From Candidatus Saccharibacteria bacterium UBA3225 (lineage in GTDB: Bacteria; Patescibacteriota; Saccharimonadia; Saccharimonadales; Saccharimonadaceae): a stretch of 7,192 bases of DNA. Shown here piece after piece: positions 1 to 5,977 of the stretch. A program made the translations under genes and the position numbers. The stretch is from NCBI GenBank assembly GCA_002363515.1, contig DEVX01000012.1:1-7192 (forward strand). The letters are read 5' to 3'. The notes under the pieces were generated by a model, which saw only the letters and a program-made list of their open reading frames with translations, made no database searches and was not told where the DNA came from. How positions within the stretch are numbered: the first letter of the stretch is position 1; every line of letters begins with the position of its first letter.

Positions 1-806
1 AAGAAGAATACCATCTTAGGCTTATCTAAGTCGCCAACTTCTGGCGAGGTAGTAAAGAGAGTGTTTAGCAGCCACAGCAAGAATGAGGCATAAAGATCGG
101 GACTTTGGAACAATTCGACGGCGTGAAGAATATTGATAATGCCGCGGCCGTCCGTATCGTTCGCAAAGAAGTCTTTAATCTCCAGTGCAGGCTCGCCGAA
201 GAATTTATCAGCGCCCTGTTTTTCTAACGCAAGGAGACTGCGTTGGATTACGCCAACACTTTGAGTGGTGATATTTCCATACTTGGTGATATATTTGTCT
301 TTATTTTCAGCTACATACTGCAAGGTTGAGCGGAGATCGGCGAGATTAATAAGTTGAAGACCTTCGTCTTTTGCGACTTCAAAGACAATATCGAGATTTC
401 CCTCTTGTGCTTCAGACAGACCAAGCATCATAGAGAGAATGTCGGCACCTACTGCTTCTATGGTAGTGCGAATAGGGTGACCGTTTTGTCCGTAAAGATC
501 CCAGAAGCGTACGGGGAAGCTTTTGCATTCGAAGCCGTATTTTTCTAGACCAAGCTTATCGATGCGTTTTTGGATATTTTCGTTGATCTCGCCCTCAACG
601 GCGGTGCCAGCTAGGTCCCCTTTGACGTCTGCGAGAAAAACTGGCACGCCGGCATCAGAAAAACTTTCGGCCATGACTTTTAGCGTGATGGTTTTGCCGG
701 AGCCACTTGCTCCCGTTATGAGACCATGGCGATTTGCCATATTGAGGAGGATTGATGATTCTTGTTTGTCGGATTTGCCGACGAGGATTTTGTCGTTAGT
801 GTACAT
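1..806 (-). CDS. HerA-like helicase/ATPase, DUF853 (YjgR) family, 3' part outside the window
   Basis: This is the N-terminal 268 residues of a P-loop ATPase; the rest lies beyond the left edge. Seen: Walker A GASGSGKT at residues 32-39, preceded by NRHGLITG; VFLADVKGDLAG at about 56-67; GNITTQSVGVIQRSLLALEKQGA and FFGEPALEIKD further on; GRGIINILHA near 224-233. The reading breaks off at KPKMVFF, just before the expected Walker B (F-x-DEAH). From memory, this order matches E. coli YjgR almost throughout, and family members are about 500 residues, so roughly half is present. The HerA/FtsK superfamily forms hexameric ring ATPases; the cellular role of the DUF853 branch is poorly defined, and no HerA partner nuclease (NurA) is seen here. 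The ATG at 806 is chosen because the similarity begins within a few residues. Its ribosome binding site is weak (GCGAGA), and an extended -10 lies just upstream. Family assignment is firm; function is not. Confidence 0.9.
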   Translation of the reverse strand, partial: MYTNDKILVGKSDKQESSILLNMANRHGLITGASGSGKTITLKVMAESFSDAGVPVFLADVKGDLAGTAVEGEINENIQKRIDKLGLEKYGFECKSFPVRFWDLYGQNGHPIRTTIEAVGADILSMMLGLSEAQEGNLDIVFEVAKDEGLQLINLADLRSTLQYVAENKDKYITKYGNITTQSVGVIQRSLLALEKQGADKFFGEPALEIKDFFANDTDGRGIINILHAVELFQSPDLYASFLLWLLNTLFTTSPEVGDLDKPKMVFF

Positions 807-830
807 AATTAATCTCGCTTAATTGATTAT

Positions 831-839
831 ATTGTACCA
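831..839 (-). promoter_or_regulatory. Extended -10 promoter for the DUF853 ATPase gene
   Basis: On the minus strand this reads TGGTACAAT, a TGn-TACAAT extended -10. A second option, TATAAT, lies at 831-826. Transcription would begin near 824 and leave a leader of about 18 nt before the ATG at 806. No good -35 hexamer is seen at 16-18 bp spacing, which an extended -10 can compensate for. This is inferred from sequence only. Confidence 0.5.
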
Positions 840-860
840 AAAACACCGAAAACTAGCGCA

Positions 861-869
861 TGCTACAAT
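861..869 (+). promoter_or_regulatory. Extended -10 promoter for the small membrane protein gene
   Basis: TGCTACAAT is a TGn-TACAAT extended -10 placed 22 bp before the ATG at 892. Start of transcription is expected near 876, giving a leader of about 16 nt that contains the AGGAGG ribosome binding site. No convincing -35 is present at 841-846. It faces away from the similar element at 831-839 on the other strand. Confidence 0.5.
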
Positions 870-880
870 AGAAATAGACG

Positions 881-886
881 AGGAGG
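881..886 (+). promoter_or_regulatory. Strong Shine-Dalgarno site that fixes the start at 892
   Basis: A perfect AGGAGG sits 5 nt before the ATG at 892. The open frame extends upstream to a TTG at 823, but that longer version would place the promoter-like element and the ribosome binding site inside the gene, and its extra residues do not look like a signal or membrane segment. The 892 start is therefore preferred. Confidence 0.85.
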
Positions 887-891
887 TTTTT

Positions 892-1335
892 ATGAAAGAA
901 GATAAGAAAATTATAGGCATCATTGGACTAGCGGCCGTTGTCGCGTTGGTGATTATAGCTGTCATAGTTGCAATTAATCTAAATAGGCCTGCGGGAGGTG
1001 GTGGCGAACAAGATTCCAAGGTTGGTAGCTTTGTGTTAGAAACAAACGGCGGCATAGCTTATGAGTGGCAATGTGTTATAGATGACGATACGGTTGCTAA
1101 ATTTGGGAACGTTAAGAGTAGAAGTCTAGATGCGAATAATGACGGTGGGCGAATTGAGGAAGTGCATGAGGTTATTGCGCTCAAAAAAGGTAATGCAAAA
1201 ATTCATTGCGATTACAGTAATATGGTTGAATATGATGGCAAAACAATTGAGAAAAGAGATTATTTAGTTGATGTTGATGACGATCTGGATATTAATATAA
1301 CTGATATTACAGCCGAGCTTCACGAAGATGAATAA
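892..1335 (+). CDS. Small single-pass membrane protein with a possible chagasin-like outer domain
   Basis: The 147-residue protein has a basic N-terminus (KEDKK), one hydrophobic segment at residues 7-28, a Pro/Gly-rich linker (RPAGGGG, 32-38), and a soluble domain of about 108 residues predicted to lie outside the membrane. There is no lipobox, so it is either anchored N-in or an uncleaved signal. In the domain, NGGIAYEW (52-59) recalls the NPTTGYxW loop of I42/chagasin cysteine-protease inhibitors. The NDGG turn (83-86) followed by alternating strand residues recalls the GxGG loop, and DYSN (107-110) sits where the RPW motif would be. The last match is poor. Cys61 and Cys106, on strands that would be neighbours in that fold, could pair. 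The C-terminus is very acidic (DVDDDLD, HEDE). The gene stands alone between a divergent promoter region and a terminator. The fold is inferred; if it is wrong, this is a hypothetical anchored beta-rich protein. Confidence 0.8.
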   Translation: MKEDKKIIGIIGLAAVVALVIIAVIVAINLNRPAGGGGEQDSKVGSFVLETNGGIAYEWQCVIDDDTVAKFGNVKSRSLDANNDGGRIEEVHEVIALKKGNAKIHCDYSNMVEYDGKTIEKRDYLVDVDDDLDINITDITAELHEDE

Positions 1336-1361
1336 AAAAATCCCCTTTACGGGGATTTTTT
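1335..1361. terminator. Bidirectional Rho-independent terminator between convergent genes
   Basis: The inverted repeat pairs 1335-1345 with 1351-1361 around a 5-nt loop (tttac). The core is TCCCC/GGGGA, flanked by A and T runs on both sides, so each strand gives a hairpin followed by a U tract. It lies directly after the TAA at 1333-1335 (plus gene) and 12 nt beyond the stop at 1374 (minus gene), and so can end transcription from both directions. Confidence 0.9.
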
Positions 1362-1373
1362 GATGGCTATTTC

Positions 1374-2498
1374 TTAACCATAGATTGCGCGTTGTTTGGA
1401 TAGGTTTTCGTCGGTTGCGGCGGCCGCTTTAATTTGCTCTTCGTTGTCGATTAAGGCTTTCTTGGCGTCGTCGTCTTTTGCGCTCTTCTCTGTTATGTTT
1501 GCTAATGTATTCGGATCGATTGGTTCGGCGCTATTTAATAAGGCTTCGTTGACGGCGTTTGGAGTAGTCGCAGCTTGGCCAAAGACCATTTCTGCAATGG
1601 AGGCGTTGTCGTCTGTTTCTTGGTCTGCTAGATTATCTGAACTATCTTGTTTTTTATCGGCCTCAGATTTTTCGGTTGTAATCCGCTCCGCTTCGCTTAG
1701 TAAGTCTTTAGACTTTTCTAATTCTGCTGTAATGTCTGAGGCTCCTTTTTGCATTTTTGCCATTAATTCAGGGCTTTGCACCTTCTGAGCTGCTTGGTCG
1801 AGACTGTCTCTGAGGCTATCGGCTTTTTCGATAGACTTTTCAGCTTCGCTTTTGTCTATCTTGGCGTTTGGATGGTCGGTAGTCATTTCAATGGCGGCTT
1901 TTTCGGCCGCTACGCTGGCGCCGGCGGCGGAGACCATTGCGGCGTTAAGGATATTTTCGCTTTCGGTTTTGCCATTAGACTCTCCAGCGGCAATTTTCGT
2001 AGAGAGACCATCGGCGGCGCGTTGTGCCTGTTCTGCGTTAGTAGATGCGGCGTCAGCATCGCGAAGAACGGCTTCCTTGCCACCAGGGGCGTCACTGGAG
2101 ACGTCTTGCACTAAATTGCTGACATCTATGTTATTATTATTGATTTGTTCTTCGGCGGCTCGTTCGGTAGCGTTCAGGGCGGTTCGCTGGTTTTTGTTAT
2201 CGACATTTGAGGTATCGCTCACGATTTGCTCTGTTGGCGCAATGGCGTCTGCTATTCCAACCGTTGCGGCGGCAGCTACGGCGGCCTCTTGGCTGGCAAC
2301 GCCAAATTCTGGCACGTCAGCCATCGCGGCGGCGAAATCTGGTTCCGCTTCTGGCTCTGCGCCGACTTTTTCTCGCCATTCAGCAGCGGCTTGTTCGCGC
2401 GCGGCGATTTCTTCTGCGCTTAATTCTTTTTCAACTCTTTTTCCTTCGAGTGATTCATGGTTTTCTAGTTGATCATCGCTTGTGTAGGCTGCATACAT
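1374..2498 (-). CDS. Ala/Asp/Glu-rich helical protein of unknown function
   Basis: I do not recognise this 374-residue protein. It is strongly acidic, very rich in Ala, Glu, Asp, Ser and Asn, contains no cysteine and only one tryptophan (Trp41). It has no signal peptide or membrane segment, so it is probably cytoplasmic. Three parts can be told apart: a charged, then Ala-rich N-terminal part (1-90, with AAVAAAATVGIADAIA near 72-87), an Asn-rich linker (96-130, with a run of four Asn at 120-123), and a long stretch of likely amphipathic helix (141-285) that could form coiled coils, followed by a less ordered acidic tail ending in KQRAIYG. The start is well set: AAGGAGG at 2508-2514 lies 9 nt upstream and overlaps the stop of the DUF3048 gene. 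Only 14 nt separate the two genes, so they are co-transcribed and perhaps act together. Base composition and alanine bias may reflect low complexity rather than foreign origin. The bidirectional terminator follows. Confidence 0.8.
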   Translation of the reverse strand: MYAAYTSDDQLENHESLEGKRVEKELSAEEIAAREQAAAEWREKVGAEPEAEPDFAAAMADVPEFGVASQEAAVAAAATVGIADAIAPTEQIVSDTSNVDNKNQRTALNATERAAEEQINNNNIDVSNLVQDVSSDAPGGKEAVLRDADAASTNAEQAQRAADGLSTKIAAGESNGKTESENILNAAMVSAAGASVAAEKAAIEMTTDHPNAKIDKSEAEKSIEKADSLRDSLDQAAQKVQSPELMAKMQKGASDITAELEKSKDLLSEAERITTEKSEADKKQDSSDNLADQETDDNASIAEMVFGQAATTPNAVNEALLNSAEPIDPNTLANITEKSAKDDDAKKALIDNEEQIKAAAATDENLSKQRAIYG

Positions 2499-2512
2499 TT
2501 TCGTGTTCCTCC

Positions 2513-3853
2513 TTATTTTTTCCAGCTTACTCGGCCGCCGACAGTATTACTATAGATACTTACCCAGGTATGGCCACGGTTTAATTCGATTTCATTATTT
2601 TGACTATCAAAGAATTTTAGCTCATCGGTGACGTTAGCGCGACGCCAAGTGGCGGGTTGCACGGTGCCATTTTGGAAAACATAAGCTTCGCCAGAGCCGG
2701 TAGTTTTATGGTCGTAATACTTTGGCTCACTCGCGCGAGGAGTAGTGCTGGCCTTCATGGCTACTAATACGTCTGTAGTGATTTGAGATTGCTGATTATT
2801 CTTTTTGCGGTCTATATGCGCACCACCATAGGCGTGTGAGCGATAGTATTTGTTTGTATTGGCATCGTATTTCCAAATTGCATTATAGCTGTCGTCCCCT
2901 GACATGACAATTGTAATATTTGTAGCATTGCGTTCTCCCGGTTCGATGACGGTGTCTGGTTTTATGCGTTTGAAGCCGGAAAATTTTGATTCACGATAGC
3001 CCTTTGCGATATTCCACTTATCTACATCGGAGAAACTCGTATAAACATTGTGTGGCGCCCAGCGATCGGCGGTGCGAAATACGTAGGTACCCTCGAACCA
3101 TCCGCCATCAAGATCGCGATAGCCACTTTGTTTTAGAGTATTGATGGCGTTGGTGGCTCCGCCCACGTGAATGTAGCCGCAGTTGTATGGGCGAGCGAGC
3201 TCGACGAAGGTTTGGCGTGCCGAGCGGATTGGGCCAATCCAAGTTGGTTTTTCGTCTTGATAAAGCGCCATAAAACGCGTAATACCGCCTTCAGCAACGG
3301 CTTCGTATACGACACCTGCTTCGCTGAGACCAGATTGCGGGCGTGCATCGACGCTGTTTTCGATCATAATGCAAGTTACTTCGGCAACGGCGGCGTTTTT
3401 ATCCTTTGATTCGAGACCGGTAAGAGTGGAGTAATATAGCTCGTCAGCAACGGCGTTTTCTTGCTTAATGTCACCGAGATTATTTGTAGTCAAAGATGGC
3501 TTGAAGAACCATAGACCGCCAAAAACTACGACGGCCAGGATGATGACGGCGGCGAATATTTTAGCAACAGTCCGCTTGATTGATTTATTGCGGATGTCTC
3601 TTTCATGCTCTTTTTTGCGCGCTTTTTGTACAGACTTTTTGACGGGTATTTTTTCTTCGTCAATACCTTCAGAATCGTTGATGAAGTCGTCAATATCTTG
3701 ATTACTGGAGTCGTCATCATCGAGTGCGTCAGGAGCGGCGTCCTCTTTCGTAAACTCGCTTTGTTTGTAAAGCTTTACAAGCGTATCGTCTTCTTTGTCC
3801 TTTTTGCGAACGTAAATTTTTGAGCCACGATACGGCCGCTTATAACTGTCCAT
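2513..3853 (-). CDS. Membrane-anchored DUF3048 (YerB-like) protein
   Basis: The 446-residue protein has a highly charged N-terminal tail (1-95, with an acidic cluster DDDD at 45-48 and basic stretches near 71-94), one membrane segment (about 99-117), and a large outer part carrying the DUF3048 domains. Family hallmarks seen: MIENSVDARPQSGL (163-176), VVYEAVAEGGITRF (181-194), GPIRSAR (207-213), HVGGA (229-233), APHNVYTS (266-273), then the C-terminal domain with GSGEAYVFQNG (386-396) and GHTWVSIY (427-434). B. subtilis YerB, the best-known relative, is a lipoprotein of uncertain function; this version lacks a lipobox and is anchored by a transmembrane helix instead. The predicted orientation is tail inside and domain outside, suggesting a cell-envelope role. 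It begins 27 nt after gltX and has no Shine-Dalgarno site before the ATG at 3853. A weak -10 (TATGCT, 3870-3865) lies close upstream. It forms a tight pair with the Ala-rich gene that follows. Domain identity is firm; function is unknown. Confidence 0.9.
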   Translation of the reverse strand: MDSYKRPYRGSKIYVRKKDKEDDTLVKLYKQSEFTKEDAAPDALDDDDSSNQDIDDFINDSEGIDEEKIPVKKSVQKARKKEHERDIRNKSIKRTVAKIFAAVIILAVVVFGGLWFFKPSLTTNNLGDIKQENAVADELYYSTLTGLESKDKNAAVAEVTCIMIENSVDARPQSGLSEAGVVYEAVAEGGITRFMALYQDEKPTWIGPIRSARQTFVELARPYNCGYIHVGGATNAINTLKQSGYRDLDGGWFEGTYVFRTADRWAPHNVYTSFSDVDKWNIAKGYRESKFSGFKRIKPDTVIEPGERNATNITIVMSGDDSYNAIWKYDANTNKYYRSHAYGGAHIDRKKNNQQSQITTDVLVAMKASTTPRASEPKYYDHKTTGSGEAYVFQNGTVQPATWRRANVTDELKFFDSQNNEIELNRGHTWVSIYSNTVGGRVSWKK

Positions 3854-3864
3854 AGTTAAAGTTT

Positions 3865-3870
3865 AGCATA
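3865..3870 (-). promoter_or_regulatory. Possible weak promoter of the DUF3048 gene, giving a very short leader
   Basis: TATGCT on the minus strand lies 11 nt before the ATG at 3853, with a TTCGCA hexamer (4 of 6 matches to TTGACA) inside the 3' end of gltX at about 18-19 bp spacing. Transcription would begin about 5 nt before the ATG. No ribosome binding site is visible. Read-through from gltX is an equally good explanation. Confidence 0.25.
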
Positions 3871-3880
3871 AGCTAGACAA

Positions 3881-5326
3881 CTAGTCACGTGCGAAAGCAG
3901 TAATCACGGCGTTGAGGCGCGAAATACTGGTATTTTTGCCCAATACGGCAAGCGTATCGTGAAGAGCTGGACTGAACGGTGCAAAGCTAACGCTAAGACG
4001 AATAAGACCAAATAACACCATTGGTTTTTGCGAGTTCTCGGCAAGTAAATCATTTAATGCGTTCTGTAGGTTGTCGGCGGTCCAATCCTTAATATCGCTG
4101 AGTTTTGCGGTAGTCTTTCGGAGAAGATCACAAACTTCATGTTCGGATAGCTTCTTGAGGGCTTTATTTGTCGTAATCATATCCATGTCGACTTTGGGAT
4201 CTTCGAAGAAATAAGTGGTCATGGTTTTGAGGTCGCCTAGCGTTTTGAGGCGATCGTAGATAATGCTGAAGATTTTAAAGCGATAGTCTTCGTCGTAGTT
4301 TGCAGCGGATGCTGGCCAAAAATCGGCGGTACGTTCAAATAATGCTTTGGTGTCTTCTTCGAATAAGCGACGTATCCATTGGCCATTGAGCCAGAGAAGT
4401 TTCTGCTCATCGTAGCGAGCGCCGGCGCGTTGAATACGGTCAAGCCTGAATTTTTCAATCAAGTCTTGCTTGCTGTAAAGTTCCTGTTCGGTGCCGTCGT
4501 TCCAGCCGAGACATGCTAGGAAGTTTAGCATGGCTTCTGGCAAAACGCCGTCGAGGCGATAATCGTTGGCGGACTTTGCGCCATCGCGTTTGCCGAGTTT
4601 CTTATTTCCTGTTGGAGCTAGGATGTGTGGTAAGTGGACGAATTTTGGGCGCTCAAGACCAAAAGCTTCGTAAAGCTCGAGGTAATTACCCATGCTAGGG
4701 AGGTATTCTTGACCGCGCATGACGTGAGTAACGCCCATGGTGGCATCGTCGATAATGTGTGCGAAATTGTAGGTTGGAAGACCGTCGGCCTTGATTAGGA
4801 TAATATCATCTTGAGTTTCGGGGCCTAAATGCAAATCGCCATAAACTTCATCATGATAATCGTAAGCCTTTGGCTCAGCCTTGAGGCGTAGCGGAAGGCC
4901 AACTTTCCACTCTGGCGTATCTTCTGGGCGATAATTGCGATACAAGAAAGCTTGCTTGTTCTTATTGGCTTCTTCGCGATATTTTGCAACCTGTTCACTA
5001 GGGGTAGGGTCGGCGTAGGCGCGACCTTTCGCAATGAGCTTTTGCGCCCATTCGTAATAGATTTCTTTGCGTTGGGTCTGATAATATGGGCCATGTTCCC
5101 CGCCCCGATCTGGACCTTCGTCCCAATCTAAACCTAGCCAAAGAAGAGTATCTTTTATTAAATCTGTAGCACCCTTAACGTAACGGGCTTGATCGGTATC
5201 CTCGATGCGCAAGATAAATGTGCCATTGTTTTGCTTGGCGACTAGGTATGGATAGATTGCCGAACGAACGTTCCCTATGTGTATATAGCCGGTCGGCGAC
5301 GGCGCAAATCGAGTTACTGTTTTCAT
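3881..5326 (-). CDS. gltX: Glutamyl-tRNA synthetase
   Basis: This cytoplasmic class I aminoacyl-tRNA synthetase charges tRNA-Glu with glutamate using ATP. At 481 residues it is of normal full length. Seen: RFAPSPTGYIHIGN (6-19) with the HIGH-type motif HIGN at 16-19; IEDTD (41-45); LGLDWDEGP (64-72); GLPTYNFAHIIDD (182-194); HVMRGQEYL (201-209); the KMSKS-type loop KLGKRDGA (243-250); LGWNDG (273-278). The C-terminal part (about 310-481) is the helical anticodon-binding region. There are no cysteines in the 98-130 region, so the zinc site of E. coli GluRS is absent. Whether it also charges tRNA-Gln (non-discriminating, needing GatCAB) cannot be told here, but is common in bacteria lacking GlnRS. 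The start at 5326 fits the usual MKTVTRFAPSPTG opening. No Shine-Dalgarno site precedes it; a TATAGT lies 7 nt upstream. A 96-bp gap separates it from the acetyltransferase gene. Confidence 0.97.
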   Translation of the reverse strand: MKTVTRFAPSPTGYIHIGNVRSAIYPYLVAKQNNGTFILRIEDTDQARYVKGATDLIKDTLLWLGLDWDEGPDRGGEHGPYYQTQRKEIYYEWAQKLIAKGRAYADPTPSEQVAKYREEANKNKQAFLYRNYRPEDTPEWKVGLPLRLKAEPKAYDYHDEVYGDLHLGPETQDDIILIKADGLPTYNFAHIIDDATMGVTHVMRGQEYLPSMGNYLELYEAFGLERPKFVHLPHILAPTGNKKLGKRDGAKSANDYRLDGVLPEAMLNFLACLGWNDGTEQELYSKQDLIEKFRLDRIQRAGARYDEQKLLWLNGQWIRRLFEEDTKALFERTADFWPASAANYDEDYRFKIFSIIYDRLKTLGDLKTMTTYFFEDPKVDMDMITTNKALKKLSEHEVCDLLRKTTAKLSDIKDWTADNLQNALNDLLAENSQKPMVLFGLIRLSVSFAPFSPALHDTLAVLGKNTSISRLNAVITAFARD

Positions 5327-5422
5327 GATTTATACTATAACATTTTTTCTTGTATACTGCCACTGGCCTAGAGTGTCTGATATGTAATAAGGCATAACTG
5401 CGCGCGCTTAATTATAATTGCT
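5327..5422 (-). promoter_or_regulatory. Gap before gltX with a possible leaderless promoter
   Basis: On the minus strand, TATAGT (5339-5334) ends 7 nt before the gltX ATG, so transcription would begin at or next to the start codon. The best -35 candidate is GTGGCA (5363-5358, 4 of 6 matches, 18-bp spacing), which is weak. Further upstream an AATTATAATT palindrome (5410-5419) contains TATAAT on both strands, and GCGCGCGC lies at 5400-5407. I see no terminator hairpin after the acetyltransferase gene, so read-through into gltX is possible, and no tRNA or riboswitch fold. Confidence 0.35.
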
Positions 5423-5974
5423 TTAGTCGTTTTCGCTCTTTATTTTTGCGTAGACTATTGAATCGTAGTATTTTTTAACTAAATACTGTTCGTCGCGCAA
5501 AACGGCCTCTTTAGTAAAGCCGAGCCGTTCGGCAAGCATGGCCGACGCCTTATTGCCGGGGGCAGTTCTGATTTCTATTCTATGCATTTCTAAATTGGTA
5601 AAAGCATACTTAATTAAAACGTTGGCGGAACGTGTAATAATTCCTTTGCCGGTGTGATTCCGATCGAGCCAATAGCCGAGTTTGCAATTATGGTTTCTTT
5701 CGGAAACATCGTATATTACGACGGATCCAACGAATACATTATTGAAAAAGATATTGTAGCCAAAGGTGCGTCCATGATTGAATTCTTTGATTTGGTTTTC
5801 AGTAAAAAGACGTACTTGGGTTGGAAAGTATATATTGTTTACCCATGGTAGCCAGGGTAAGAGGTGGTCGCGATTCGATTGAATAGTCTTAAACTTTACA
5901 TCATCAATGTCGTGCGCGAAGCGTTTTAATGTAATCTCGTCATTAATAACGATTTTTGCGTTCGCTTTTAGCAT
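5423..5974 (-). CDS. GNAT acetyltransferase, RimJ/RimL type
   Basis: This 183-residue protein covers a whole GNAT domain of the branch that acetylates the N-terminal alpha-amino group of ribosomal proteins in E. coli (RimL on bL12, RimJ on uS5), using acetyl-CoA in the cytoplasm. Seen: HLLPWLPWV (37-45), typical of this branch; LGYWLD (99-104); the acetyl-CoA pyrophosphate loop R-N-H-T-G-K-G (105-111); IKYAFTNLEMHRIEIRT (121-137); N-x-A-S-x-x-x-A-E-R-L-G-F-x-K-E (141-156), the conserved motif B region; and a closing YYDSIVYAKI. The start ATG at 5974 is 3 nt after the MscS gene stop; an AAGG at 5986-5983, inside the end of that gene, can serve as ribosome binding site. The actual substrate is not deducible: paralogues in this branch also act on small molecules or other proteins. 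Placement in the operon suggests constitutive expression with uvrB and mscS. Confidence 0.9.
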   Translation of the reverse strand: MLKANAKIVINDEITLKRFAHDIDDVKFKTIQSNRDHLLPWLPWVNNIYFPTQVRLFTENQIKEFNHGRTFGYNIFFNNVFVGSVVIYDVSERNHNCKLGYWLDRNHTGKGIITRSANVLIKYAFTNLEMHRIEIRTAPGNKASAMLAERLGFTKEAVLRDEQYLVKKYYDSIVYAKIKSEND

Positions 5975-5977
5975 ATT

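Noticed and set aside
823..891. Upstream extension of the small membrane protein from a TTG at 823
   Set aside because: It would read through the extended -10 and the AGGAGG site; the ATG at 892 has ideal spacing from that site.
2131..2141. Short TTA trinucleotide repeat
   Set aside because: Only 11 bp; it encodes four asparagines in a low-complexity linker and is too short to call a phase-variable repeat.
1396..2472. Several long open frames on the plus strand opposite the Ala-rich gene
   Set aside because: They lie antisense to a GC-rich Ala-biased gene, which tends to leave opposite frames open; none has a good ribosome binding site or a recognisable protein, and the minus gene has a clear site and operon context.
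3133..3720. Open frames overlapping the DUF3048 gene on both strands
   Set aside because: The DUF3048 frame carries the conserved family motifs over the same bases; the others have no recognisable content.
5400..5419. GCGCGCGC and the neighbouring AATTATAATT palindrome as an operator
   Set aside because: Both are self-complementary by simple composition, are not repeated elsewhere in the window and match no operator I know.
5327..5422. A tRNA, small RNA or riboswitch in the gap before gltX
   Set aside because: No cloverleaf, no conserved T-box or other leader elements, and only weak 4-bp stems were found by eye.
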